A stretch of DNA of 64,000 bases. It comes from Bryobacteraceae bacterium (lineage in GTDB: Bacteria; Acidobacteriota; Terriglobia; Bryobacterales; Bryobacteraceae). The DNA lies in assembly GCA_025928545.1 (NCBI GenBank), contig JAICJH010000004.1, forward strand, positions 62,001-126,000, read 5' to 3'. This document shows, one piece after another, positions 26,647-35,168 of the stretch. The notes under the pieces were generated by a model that was given only the letters and a program-made list of their open reading frames with translations, had not been told where the DNA came from and made no database searches. The stretch's first letter is position 1, and every line of letters starts with the position of its first letter. The translations under genes were made by a program, and so were the position numbers.

Positions 26647-27860
26647 TTTGCCAGCTCCTTTTCGATGATGCGTACGCGCTGACGCGAAAGAAATTCTTCG
26701 TTGGGAAACTTGCCGCCTGCCACGGCAAGGAACTGTTTGTAGGCGTCGAGCGCCGGAGGGTTGCGATGCAGTTTGTCGAGCGTGATGGCGCGGAGATAGA
26801 TATCGCCGGGGATTTCTTTGCCGAGGGCGCGCACGCGGTCGAGGGTCGCCAGCCCATCGTCGTACTGCCCGATGAGGATCTGGACACCAGCCAGTTCGTT
26901 CAGCGCAGGGACTGAATCGGGACGCAGGGCGGCAGCCGCCTGAAATTCGTGGGCTGCGGCGGGAAAGCGGCGTTCGTCGCGCAACATTCTGCCATAGGCC
27001 ATGCGGAGGTCGAAGCTGGAACCATCGGCCGCTACTGCGAACTGCAACTGTTCGAGAGCCTTCGTTTTCTGGTTGCTCAGGCGATAAGCGTCGATGAGCG
27101 CCATGCGGTTTTCGGTGGTGGGCGCACGCTTGACCGCTGCTTCCAGGTTCGGAATGGCGGCGGCGGCATTGTCGGATTCGAGCAAGAGCTGCGTCAGGCG
27201 TTTGGAGGCCGCTTCGTTGGCCGGGAATTCCCGATAGATGGCGATGGCTTCGGCGCTGTGTCCGCCCTTGTCGTATTCAGAGCCGAGTTCAAGGAGCGCG
27301 TTCTTGTATGCGGGGTCAAGCGAGCTGGCGGCGCGGTAGGGCGCTTCGGCCTCGGATAGCTTGCCCTGCTTGAGAAGAGAACGGGCGATGCCGAGGTTGG
27401 CCGCCGCCGATTTGGGATCGATTGCGGCGGCAGATCGGTATTCCTGTTCGGCCTTCTCGAAATCGCCCGTATCGTAGAGAGATTGCGCGTAGAAAAATCT
27501 GGGCCGGTATTCGCTTGGTTTCAGACCGGCCGCTTCTTTCAGTGCGGGGAGGGCCTCGGAGGGTTGCTTATCGCGCAGAAGAATGATGCCGAGATTCAGG
27601 TCGGCTGCGAAAAGGGCGGGTTGCAGTTCCAGGGTTTTGCGATAAGCGGCGATGGCCTCGGCGTCCTTCCCCTGCATCCCGAGTACAAGGGCGAGGTTGA
27701 AGCGAGCCTGAATGTCGGCTGGAGCGGCTTCCACCGCCTGGCGCAGGAGCGGCTCGGCTGTGGCGGGTTGGTTGGCATCGAGCGCCTTGAGACCCTGCGC
27801 CAGATAGTCCTGAGATTGGGCGAGCAGTACAACGAGAAGCAGCGCGCCCACAGTGCTCAT
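26643..27860 (-). CDS. Secreted TPR-repeat protein
   Basis: Encodes 405 residues from the ATG at 27860; a GTG two codons upstream is an alternative. Residues 1-16 form a signal (MSTVGALLLVVLLAQS). The rest is about ten tetratricopeptide repeats of 34 residues, seen in blocks such as ATAEPLLRQAVEAAPADIQARFN, AIAAYRKTLELQPALFAADLNLG, AEAPYRAASSLDPAYKNALLELG and AAHEFQAAAALRPDSVPALNELA. TPR proteins form scaffolds for protein complexes. It is the first gene of an operon with two small secreted proteins. Confidence 0.85.
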   Translation of the reverse strand: MSTVGALLLVVLLAQSQDYLAQGLKALDANQPATAEPLLRQAVEAAPADIQARFNLALVLGMQGKDAEAIAAYRKTLELQPALFAADLNLGIILLRDKQPSEALPALKEAAGLKPSEYRPRFFYAQSLYDTGDFEKAEQEYRSAAAIDPKSAAANLGIARSLLKQGKLSEAEAPYRAASSLDPAYKNALLELGSEYDKGGHSAEAIAIYREFPANEAASKRLTQLLLESDNAAAAIPNLEAAVKRAPTTENRMALIDAYRLSNQKTKALEQLQFAVAADGSSFDLRMAYGRMLRDERRFPAAAHEFQAAAALRPDSVPALNELAGVQILIGQYDDGLATLDRVRALGKEIPGDIYLRAITLDKLHRNPPALDAYKQFLAVAGGKFPNEEFLSRQRVRIIEKELAK

Positions 27861-27938
27861 ATCCACCAGTTTAGAGCGTCCGCGAGGTTCGCGCGGAACG
27901 TGATGGCGGGTCTGTTTTTTGTGACGAAGCCGGGGAGA

Positions 27939-28988
27939 TCAGCCGGCAGTGGAAATGGCGGCTGAGAAAGACACTCCGACTGCACCGACGACAAATATGA
28001 ACAAGGCAACCATTACGATGGTTTTGATTCTGCCCTCGGCTCCGGCGAATTCCTTCCAGCCGAACAAGCCCCAAAATGCGCCGACAGCTACAGCCGCGAG
28101 CATAATCGCACGCACGGAGACCGGCGAAGGTATGGCCTTATCTTCGGCGCGCGCCACGACAAAAGTGGAGGCGATGCCGATATACCAGAGAATGCCGCCC
28201 GCAATACCAAGCCAGTGCGATTTCGCTTTCCCTGTGAAATAGGCGGACAGTTCAAGCGGCTCGCCATGCACGGGGAGGTTCATAAAAAACAGGCTGTAGA
28301 CGAAGGTGGTGATCACGATACCGATTGCGAAAAATACCCCGAGCCCGTAGGGTCCAAGGCCATTCTCGCCGCTGCGCGCCGAATTCATCAACGGAAAATA
28401 AGCACTTCCGATGAGGCCGCCGCCGATGGCCAACAGTTGTCCTTTGGTGCTGACAATTTTCTTCGTGCTTTTCGTTTTGCCTTCACGCATCAAAACTACC
28501 AGGCGGGCGAGGGCCTGCATACGGAACGCAACACCAAGGAGGATCGCAGCACCGAGAACCAGCACAGCGCCACCTGCCAGCATGGCGCCATTTCCGGCCG
28601 GTGACATAAAGTAAGACATCACGATACCGGCAGTGAGCATTATGGCCAGCCCGAGCATGTAGGCGACGGTGACTCCGGCCACCGATAACGCACCGGCGAT
28701 CAGCATGTTGCCGAGGTTAAAAACGCCTCCGGCGGCCATGGCCAAAGCTTCTTTCTGTTTGCCTGCAATTCTCAGATCGTCGGTGAGGGCAAAACCATCC
28801 CACCCCAGACTTCCGAATGTGAGGCCGATCAGGATTGCGGCCAGGAGAGTGCCGAGCGCAAAATCGAAGTAATAGAGCTCAAAACGCCACTTGGAAGTGA
28901 TTTTAAAAGTATTTGCCCAGGTTCCGAGACACAGCATGCCGAAGGCAAGCAGGATGAGATTGTAGAGCTGGCTGCCAGGAAGAATCAT
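27939..28988 (-). CDS. Multi-pass sugar/ureide permease-like transporter
   Basis: Encodes 349 residues with about ten hydrophobic segments, starting LYNLILLAFGMLCLGTWANTF. The pattern of paired helices (AAGGVFNLGNMLIAGALSVAG, GQLLAIGGGLIGSAYFPLMNSA, WLGIAGGILWYIGIAS) resembles the drug/metabolite transporter superfamily branch that includes GRP sugar carriers and ureide permeases. Substrate is not deducible. It lies 20 bases after the ArnT-like gene on the same strand. Confidence 0.6.
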   Translation of the reverse strand: MILPGSQLYNLILLAFGMLCLGTWANTFKITSKWRFELYYFDFALGTLLAAILIGLTFGSLGWDGFALTDDLRIAGKQKEALAMAAGGVFNLGNMLIAGALSVAGVTVAYMLGLAIMLTAGIVMSYFMSPAGNGAMLAGGAVLVLGAAILLGVAFRMQALARLVVLMREGKTKSTKKIVSTKGQLLAIGGGLIGSAYFPLMNSARSGENGLGPYGLGVFFAIGIVITTFVYSLFFMNLPVHGEPLELSAYFTGKAKSHWLGIAGGILWYIGIASTFVVARAEDKAIPSPVSVRAIMLAAVAVGAFWGLFGWKEFAGAEGRIKTIVMVALFIFVVGAVGVSFSAAISTAG

Positions 28989-29008
28989 TTCGGTTTTCCG
29001 TGTTTACT

Positions 29009-30415
29009 TCAATGCGCTGTCCCTTCCGCCGGGAAGGCATTCTTGTCAACAATAGCACAGCCCGGAAGCTGTTTTCCGGAGTAATAGTACAACCCATAAA
29101 GCCTGGCTCGGGCCAGTACCGGGGCGCATTCCGGATGGGTTGACAGCCACATTGGTCTGGCAGACGCGGCGGTGTCGAGCGCGGGCAAAAGCTCCGCTTC
29201 CGCCCACAAGAAACCGGCGACCGCCAGGGCCACCGCTAAGGGCAAGGCTCTGGATCGCAAATAATAAACGGCGGCCAGGCCGAGTGCGCCGGCGGCAACC
29301 ACTGCCAGGGCTGCCTGGGTCCACTGTATGGGAGTTGATTTCAGGCCCTGGGAGGCTATGCCGGGCATCGCGGAAATCGCGAATGGAAAGACTCCCAGGA
29401 GCGCAATCGGAGCGACAAGCCAACGTTCCGGACGGGCAGAGTTCAGGCCGATGCCGAGCAGAACGCAGGCAACGGGAACCAGGGGCAGCACGTAGCCCGG
29501 CAGTTTATTCACGGACGCGGAAAAGAAAACAAAACCAACGGCGACTATGGAGAAGAGCAGCGGGGCCCGGGTGTCCTGTTTTCCGGCGCGGAACGCTAGC
29601 GGTAATAAGGGGAACCAGGGGAACAGCAGCGCGAGAAAGATCGGAATATAGAACCACCAGGGCTGACCATGCTGGCGGGAGCTGTTGAGGAATCGGCCGA
29701 ACTGCTGCTCGATGAACAGGACGCGGGCGAAGTGGCTGCCATTCCGGACTGCGGCCAGCAGGTGCCAGGGAAGCGCCACCGCGAAGAACGCCACAATCGG
29801 CCAGGACGCGAACCAGCGGCGCCAGTTCGCGCGGTCAACGAACAGCACCGGCAGGAAGAGGATGAGCGGCGGAAGACTTTTGGCCAGGACGGCCAGTCCG
29901 AGTGCGATGGCCGCGGCAACTCGCCGCGGTTCGGCAGCAGGTTCTTTCGGTCGGATGGATAACAATACCGCGGCGGAGAAGAATGCGGTGACTGGCAAAT
30001 CAGCCACTGCGACATGACTGTAGGCCAGCCACCCGGCCGAGGTGGCAAGGATTGCTGTCGAATAAGCCGCTACTTTTTCATCGAACAATTGCCTGACGCG
30101 TAACCAGAAGAAAACGAGAAAGCCGACGCTCAGCAGGGCCATCGGGAGACGCGGGGCAAGATCCTCACTGAGGCCGAACTGGAACCCAGCGGCAGTCATC
30201 CAGTAAAGCAAAGGAGGTTTTTCGAACCATGGCTGACCCCAGAGCCGCGGAGTAATCCAGTCGCCTGTGCGGGCCATGGCGCGTCCGATATCGGCATAAC
30301 GGGGCTCGTCGGTACTGTACATCCCCATGCGGGTGAGACCTGTGAGGTAAAGGGCTGCGACCAGGACGAGAGCCAATGCGGCGGCGATTCGCCGCTGAGA
30401 AGACGTATTTGCCAA
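29009..30415 (-). CDS. ArnT-like membrane glycosyltransferase (GT83)
   Basis: Encodes 468 residues from a TTG at 30415. It has a first transmembrane helix, then the conserved periplasmic loop MYSTDEPRYADIGRAMARTGDW with an Asp-Glu pair, a WFEKPPLLYW segment, and about ten more hydrophobic helices, ending in a C-terminal soluble part. This is the fold of PMT/ArnT-type transferases that use polyprenyl-phosphate sugars to decorate lipid A or proteins. Acceptor here is unknown. Only 42 bases separate it from the divergent cyclase gene at 30458. No ATG fits this frame, so the start is not certain. Confidence 0.85.
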   Translation of the reverse strand: MANTSSQRRIAAALALVLVAALYLTGLTRMGMYSTDEPRYADIGRAMARTGDWITPRLWGQPWFEKPPLLYWMTAAGFQFGLSEDLAPRLPMALLSVGFLVFFWLRVRQLFDEKVAAYSTAILATSAGWLAYSHVAVADLPVTAFFSAAVLLSIRPKEPAAEPRRVAAAIALGLAVLAKSLPPLILFLPVLFVDRANWRRWFASWPIVAFFAVALPWHLLAAVRNGSHFARVLFIEQQFGRFLNSSRQHGQPWWFYIPIFLALLFPWFPLLPLAFRAGKQDTRAPLLFSIVAVGFVFFSASVNKLPGYVLPLVPVACVLLGIGLNSARPERWLVAPIALLGVFPFAISAMPGIASQGLKSTPIQWTQAALAVVAAGALGLAAVYYLRSRALPLAVALAVAGFLWAEAELLPALDTAASARPMWLSTHPECAPVLARARLYGLYYYSGKQLPGCAIVDKNAFPAEGTAH

Positions 30416-30457
30416 TACATGAGTATGACGCGTCTCCGTTTCGGTTAGGATGGCAGA

Positions 30458-31105
30458 GTGAGCCAGAACAATTCCGGTTGGATGGATATTTCGGTTGGTG
30501 TGCACCCCGGTATGCCGGTGTGGCCGGGCGACCCGGGCGTTATCCTGGAACGCACCATGGATCAGAATAAGGGCGACGTTTGCACTGTGACGCGCGCCGC
30601 CATGGGCGCACACACCGGCACGCATATGGACGCGCCGCTGCACTTCATCCGTAATGCAACGACGATCGATCAGATGCCAATTGAGGCAACGGTGGGGCCA
30701 GCCCGCGTGATCGGGATCGCGGACCGCACGGCGATACATCGTCAGGAACTGCTGCCGTATTCCATTCAGGCAGGTCAACGAATTCTGTTCCGCACCGCGA
30801 ACTCGGAACGCGACTGGGGGCATTTGCCGTTCGATGAAGATTTCGTGTATATCGCGCGCGATGCTGCGGAATATCTGGCGGAGTGTGGCGTGCGGACCGT
30901 CGGGGTAGATTATCTTTCGGTTGGCGGGTTCCGGCAGGATGCGGTGGAAACGCACGTCGCATTGCTGGGCAAGGGGATCTGGGTAGTGGAGGGCCTGACG
31001 CTGGGAGCCGTGGAGCCGGGGGATTACGAACTGGTCTGCCTTCCATTGAAGTGGGTGGGCGCGGAGGGCGCTCCGGCCCGTGCCGCGCTGCGGCGGATGG
31101 CGTGA
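30458..31105 (+). CDS. Cyclase family protein (KynB-like metal-dependent hydrolase)
   Basis: Encodes 215 residues from a GTG with an AGGA ribosome-binding site. The metal-binding signature GAHTGTHMDAPLHF and the downstream VGVDYLSVGGF, together with a final PLKWVGAEGAPARAALRRM, place it in the cyclase family, which includes arylformamidases and related amide or lactone hydrolases. It is the first gene in a tightly packed group: its stop overlaps the start of the dehydrogenase gene, which is itself overlapped by the glucosidase gene. The substrate may therefore be a sugar lactone rather than formylkynurenine; that is inference. Confidence 0.8.
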   Translation: MSQNNSGWMDISVGVHPGMPVWPGDPGVILERTMDQNKGDVCTVTRAAMGAHTGTHMDAPLHFIRNATTIDQMPIEATVGPARVIGIADRTAIHRQELLPYSIQAGQRILFRTANSERDWGHLPFDEDFVYIARDAAEYLAECGVRTVGVDYLSVGGFRQDAVETHVALLGKGIWVVEGLTLGAVEPGDYELVCLPLKWVGAEGAPARAALRRMA

Positions 31106-32202
31106 AGGGCGCGGCGGTTTTCCCCGGCGACAAAACCCTGCGGGTGGTTGCGGATGTCCCCGATCGGAAACTCGAGAGCCCGACCGGCGTGAAGCTGAGA
31201 ATGCTGCAGGTAGGCATCTGCGCAACAGATCGCGAGATTGCTTCCTGCATGTTTGGAACGCCGCCGGACGGCTTCAATTATCTGGTACTGGGGCATGAAG
31301 GTTTTGCGGAAGTGGTAGAGGCCGGGCCGGAAGCCGGCGAGCTTCAACCTGGCGACCTCGTGGTGCCGACGGTGCGGAGGCCATGCGAAGACCCCGCATG
31401 CATGGCGTGCGTGAACGACCGTCCGGATTTTTGTGTGACCGGTTTGTACCGCGAGCACGGCATTATGGGCATGCACGGCTTCCTGAGGGAATTCGTGCTG
31501 GGCGAAGCGCGCTATATGCGGAAGGTGCCGGCAGCGATCCGCGATGTGGCGGTGCTGGTGGAACCGCTGACGATCGCGGAAAAGGCTTTCCTTCAGGCAG
31601 AGCGGATCCAGATGCGTTTGCCGTGGAATGAACGCGGGGTATTGCAAGGTTCGCAGGCGGTTGTGTTGGGGGCGGGTCCGGTTGGTTTGCTGGGTGCGAT
31701 GGCGCTGCGGCTGCGCGGCTGCGCGGTGACCGTTTATTCGCGCGAGCGGAAGCCGGATCCACGGGCGGATATCACGAGGGCTATCGGCGCGAAATACGTT
31801 TCGGCGCAGGATCGAACGCCTGAAGAGATGGCGGCCGGGATCGGCAACATCGATCTGATTTACGAAGCAACGGGATCGTCGAAGCTGGCATTCCGCATGT
31901 TGAACGTGCTGGGGCGGAACGGTGTGTTGATCCTGACGGGAGTGCCTGGTGCGCACGGACCGGAGGCGGTGGATCTGGGCGCGCTGATCACCAATATGAC
32001 GCTGAAGAACCAGTGCCTGCTTGCAACTGTGAATGCGGGAAACGATGCGTTCGACCGCGCCATCGCCGATCTTGGCGAATTCTGTACGCTTTGGCCGGAC
32101 GCGGTCCGCGGGCTCATTACCGGACGCTTCACGCTGGAGCAGTTCGAGACGCCGATCCGGAATGCGGCGGGAATCAAGAACATTATCGAAGTAGCCTCAT
32201 GA
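31102..32202 (+). CDS. Zinc-dependent medium-chain dehydrogenase, glucose-dehydrogenase-like
   Basis: Encodes 366 residues from a GTG that overlaps the preceding stop. Family features are VGICATDREI (catalytic Cys), GHEGFAEVVE, a structural-zinc cluster PCEDPACMACVNDRPDFC, and a nucleotide-binding loop VVLGAGPVGLLGAMALRLRG. The N-terminal and middle parts, with FCVTGLYREHGIMGMHGFL and LVEPLTIAEKA, resemble archaeal-type glucose/galactose dehydrogenases, which give sugar lactones in a non-phosphorylative Entner-Doudoroff route. Location between a cyclase-family hydrolase and a glucosidase fits sugar oxidation. Confidence 0.85.
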   Translation: MKGAAVFPGDKTLRVVADVPDRKLESPTGVKLRMLQVGICATDREIASCMFGTPPDGFNYLVLGHEGFAEVVEAGPEAGELQPGDLVVPTVRRPCEDPACMACVNDRPDFCVTGLYREHGIMGMHGFLREFVLGEARYMRKVPAAIRDVAVLVEPLTIAEKAFLQAERIQMRLPWNERGVLQGSQAVVLGAGPVGLLGAMALRLRGCAVTVYSRERKPDPRADITRAIGAKYVSAQDRTPEEMAAGIGNIDLIYEATGSSKLAFRMLNVLGRNGVLILTGVPGAHGPEAVDLGALITNMTLKNQCLLATVNAGNDAFDRAIADLGEFCTLWPDAVRGLITGRFTLEQFETPIRNAAGIKNIIEVAS

Positions 32203-34907
32203 ACGCGGAACAACTCAGACTCAGGGAGGACCTGAAGCGGGAGCAGAACTGGAAGCGCTGGGGGCCTTACCTCTCCGAGCGACAGTGGGGCACGGTGCGC
32301 GAGGATTACTCGCCCGACGGCGAGTGCTGGGATTATTTTCCGCACGACCACGCGCGCAGCAGGGCTTACCGGTGGGGCGAAGACGGTTTGCTGGGAATGT
32401 GCGACCGCGAAGGCCGCCTCTGCTTTGCGTTGGGGTTGTGGAATGGCCAGGACGCCATCCTGAAAGAGCGGCTGTTCGGGTTAGGAACCAAAGAAGGGAA
32501 TCACGGCGAAGACGTCAAAGAGTGCTATTTTTATCGCGATTGCACGCCGACTCATTCCTACATGAAGGCGTTGTATAAGTATCCGCAGCGTGCGTTTCCC
32601 TATCGGCAGATTGTGGATGAGAACAAACGGCGGACGCGGATGGAGCCGGAGTTCGAACTGATCGATACCGGGATTTTTGGGGAAAGCCGCTATTTCGACG
32701 TTCAGGTTGAGTATGCGAAGGCGGGTCCAAACGATATTCTGATTCGCATTCGGGCCACGAATCGCGGCCCCGAAGCCTGGCCACTGCATATATTGCCAAC
32801 GGTCTGGTTCCGCAATACGTGGGTGTGGGGACGGACGGGGGAAGGCTACTGGCGCAAGCCCTCAATCGACAGGGCCGCGAGCGGAAGTACCGTGGTTTGC
32901 CGGCACGAAGATCTGGGGAAGTATTCGCTGGAATGCCTGACGCCGCCCTCGGAATGGGTCTTTACCGATAACGAGACCAATTTCGCGCGCGTCTGCCCGG
33001 AGATCGCAAATACGGGTGGGAAATATGTGAAGGATGCGTTCCATCGGTATGTGGTTGAGGGAGAGCGCGAGGCCGTGAATCGGGCAGCGACAGGCACGAA
33101 AGCCGCGGCTATTTATTTTTCCGATATCGCGCCGGGCGCGACCAGTGAGATTCGGCTGCGGCTGGCGGTGGATGGCTCGGCGGCCGATGTCGATTTCGAA
33201 GCGGTATTCGCGAAGCGGATTGCGGAGGCGGATGAGTTCTACGGTTTTTCGATAACGGAAGAGCCAGCGCCCGCGAAGGTAATCGCGCGCGAGGCCGAAG
33301 CCAACCTGCTTTGGTCGAAACAGTTTTACAACTTCGGAGTGCTGGACTGGATGGAAGGCGATCCCGCATACCCTGCCCCACCACCAGGCCGCTGGCATGC
33401 CCGCAACGCCGGATGGCTGCATCTATATAATCGCGACGTCATCTCGATGCCGGATAACTGGGAGTTTCCCTGGTACGCTTCGTGGGATCTCGCATTTCAC
33501 ATGGTGGCGTTTGCGGAGCTCGACCCGGCCTTCGCGAAGGAACAGCTGATTCTGCTGCTGCGCGAGTGGTATATGCATCCAAGCGGACAGATCCCGGCGT
33601 ACGAGTTCGAGTTTGGCGACGTGAATCCACCGGTACACGCGTGGGCGGCATGGCGGGTTTACAAAATTTCGGCTCCGGCGGGCCAGCGCGATCGCGCGTT
33701 CCTGGAGCGCGTGTTTCAAAAGCTGTTGATCAATTTCACGTGGTGGGCGAACCGCAAGGACGTGGCGGGCACACAGATTTTCTCGGGCGGCTTTCTGGGT
33801 CTGGATAATATCGGAGTCTTCGACCGTTCGAAGCCGATCGACGGCGGCGTGCTGGAACAGGCCGATGGTTCGGCATGGATGGCGTTCTATTGTCTGACGA
33901 TGCTGGCGATGGGTCTGGAACTGGCGGTGGAAGATCCCGTCTATGAAGACATCGCGTCCAAGTTCTTCGAGCATTTCATCGCTATCGCGGATGCCATAAA
34001 TACCTTGGGCGGCGCGGGGCTGTGGGATGAGGAAGACGGTTTTTATTACGACCAGCTGCGGCTCCGAGACATGACGAAGCCGCTGAAGGTGAGATCGATG
34101 GTGGGACTGCTTCCGTTGATCGCCGTGGAAGTACTGGAGCAGGACGCGATTGATCGTCTGCCCGGCTTCCGGAAACGGATGGAGTGGTTTCTGGCAAATC
34201 GCAGCGATCTGTACCATCAGATTTCGATGATGGAATCGGGGGGCGGGGGGACGGATTCGGATTCTCACCGGCACAGACTGTTGGGAATTCCGACGAAGAA
34301 CCGGCTGCGCCGCGTCCTGAGCCGCATGCTGGATGAGAACGAGTTTCTGTCGCCACATGGCATCCGCTCGCTTTCCGCGCAACACGGGGAAAATCCGTAC
34401 GTGCTACGGCTCGACGGGCAGGAATGGCGGGTGAAGTACGAACCGGCTGAATCGGAGACGGCGCTTTTCGGCGGCAACTCCAACTGGCGGGGGCCGGTGT
34501 GGTTTCCCGCAAACTACCTGTTGATCGAAGCGCTCGAACGCTTCCACCATTTCTATGGTGAGGATTTTAAGATCGAATGTCCCACGGGGTCTGGTGTATT
34601 CCTGACGCTGCTCGAAGTGTCGCGCGAAATGAACCGGAGGCTGTGCGCGATTTTTCTGCCGGAAGAATCCGATCCGCCAGGCCGCGCGGCGTGGCAGGGG
34701 AACACGAAGATTTTCTCCGAAGACGCAAACTGGCGGGGCTTAACCTGGTTCCACGAATATTTCCACGGCGACACGGGGAGAGGCTGCGGGGCATCGCACC
34801 AGACCGGCTGGACGGCGTTGATTGCGCGCTGCCTGCGGGATCTTCCAGCTACTTCCGCGGATGCAGATTCGAATACCAGTAAGGAATCCAGGCCACCGCG
34901 AGGATGA
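32199..34907 (+). CDS. GH63/MGH1-like glucosidase
   Basis: Encodes 902 residues from the ATG at 32199, which overlaps the dehydrogenase stop (ATGA). It contains MNAEQLRLREDLKREQNWKR at the start, an N-terminal beta-sandwich-like region, and a C-terminal (alpha/alpha)6-type catalytic region with MPDNWEFPWYASWDLAFHMV, GGFLGLDNIGVFDRS and NWRGPVWFPANYLL. These match the MGH1-like glycoside hydrolases near GH63, which release glucose or related sugars from glycosides. The catalytic acid residues could not be fixed with certainty. No signal peptide is visible, so it acts in the cytoplasm. Confidence 0.85.
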   Translation: MNAEQLRLREDLKREQNWKRWGPYLSERQWGTVREDYSPDGECWDYFPHDHARSRAYRWGEDGLLGMCDREGRLCFALGLWNGQDAILKERLFGLGTKEGNHGEDVKECYFYRDCTPTHSYMKALYKYPQRAFPYRQIVDENKRRTRMEPEFELIDTGIFGESRYFDVQVEYAKAGPNDILIRIRATNRGPEAWPLHILPTVWFRNTWVWGRTGEGYWRKPSIDRAASGSTVVCRHEDLGKYSLECLTPPSEWVFTDNETNFARVCPEIANTGGKYVKDAFHRYVVEGEREAVNRAATGTKAAAIYFSDIAPGATSEIRLRLAVDGSAADVDFEAVFAKRIAEADEFYGFSITEEPAPAKVIAREAEANLLWSKQFYNFGVLDWMEGDPAYPAPPPGRWHARNAGWLHLYNRDVISMPDNWEFPWYASWDLAFHMVAFAELDPAFAKEQLILLLREWYMHPSGQIPAYEFEFGDVNPPVHAWAAWRVYKISAPAGQRDRAFLERVFQKLLINFTWWANRKDVAGTQIFSGGFLGLDNIGVFDRSKPIDGGVLEQADGSAWMAFYCLTMLAMGLELAVEDPVYEDIASKFFEHFIAIADAINTLGGAGLWDEEDGFYYDQLRLRDMTKPLKVRSMVGLLPLIAVEVLEQDAIDRLPGFRKRMEWFLANRSDLYHQISMMESGGGGTDSDSHRHRLLGIPTKNRLRRVLSRMLDENEFLSPHGIRSLSAQHGENPYVLRLDGQEWRVKYEPAESETALFGGNSNWRGPVWFPANYLLIEALERFHHFYGEDFKIECPTGSGVFLTLLEVSREMNRRLCAIFLPEESDPPGRAAWQGNTKIFSEDANWRGLTWFHEYFHGDTGRGCGASHQTGWTALIARCLRDLPATSADADSNTSKESRPPRG

Positions 34908-35118
34908 TGTCGAACATATAGGCGCGGCGGTTGGGCATGTCACGCCAGGCCAGATACGCGGCGCGCAGGCCGAATACTCCGAAGACGAAAACCGACACAC
35001 TGAACCACGCGAGGAAGGGGCCCACGAGGAAGGCGGGCATCAGCTTGCCACCCGAGACGCGGCCGAGGAAAAGGATGACGAGCGTCAGGGCGAGAAGTAT
35101 TCGGAACAAAAGGCGCAT
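34849..35118 (-). CDS. Small membrane protein of unknown function
   Basis: Encodes 89 residues from the ATG at 35118, with three hydrophobic segments (LLFRILLALTLVILFLG, AFLVGPFLAWFSVSVFVFGV, YMFDIILAVAWIPYWYS) and a basic C-terminus LHPRK. No family was recognised. Its 3' end overlaps the end of the convergent glucosidase gene by 59 bases. The longer reading of this frame has no plausible start. No clear ribosome-binding site is seen. Confidence 0.65.
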   Translation of the reverse strand: MRLLFRILLALTLVILFLGRVSGGKLMPAFLVGPFLAWFSVSVFVFGVFGLRAAYLAWRDMPNRRAYMFDIILAVAWIPYWYSNLHPRK

Positions 35119-35168
35119 AAGGTGTTTGTGGCTTGGTTTTATTCTAGCGGTCCGCAACCCCGGAAAGC

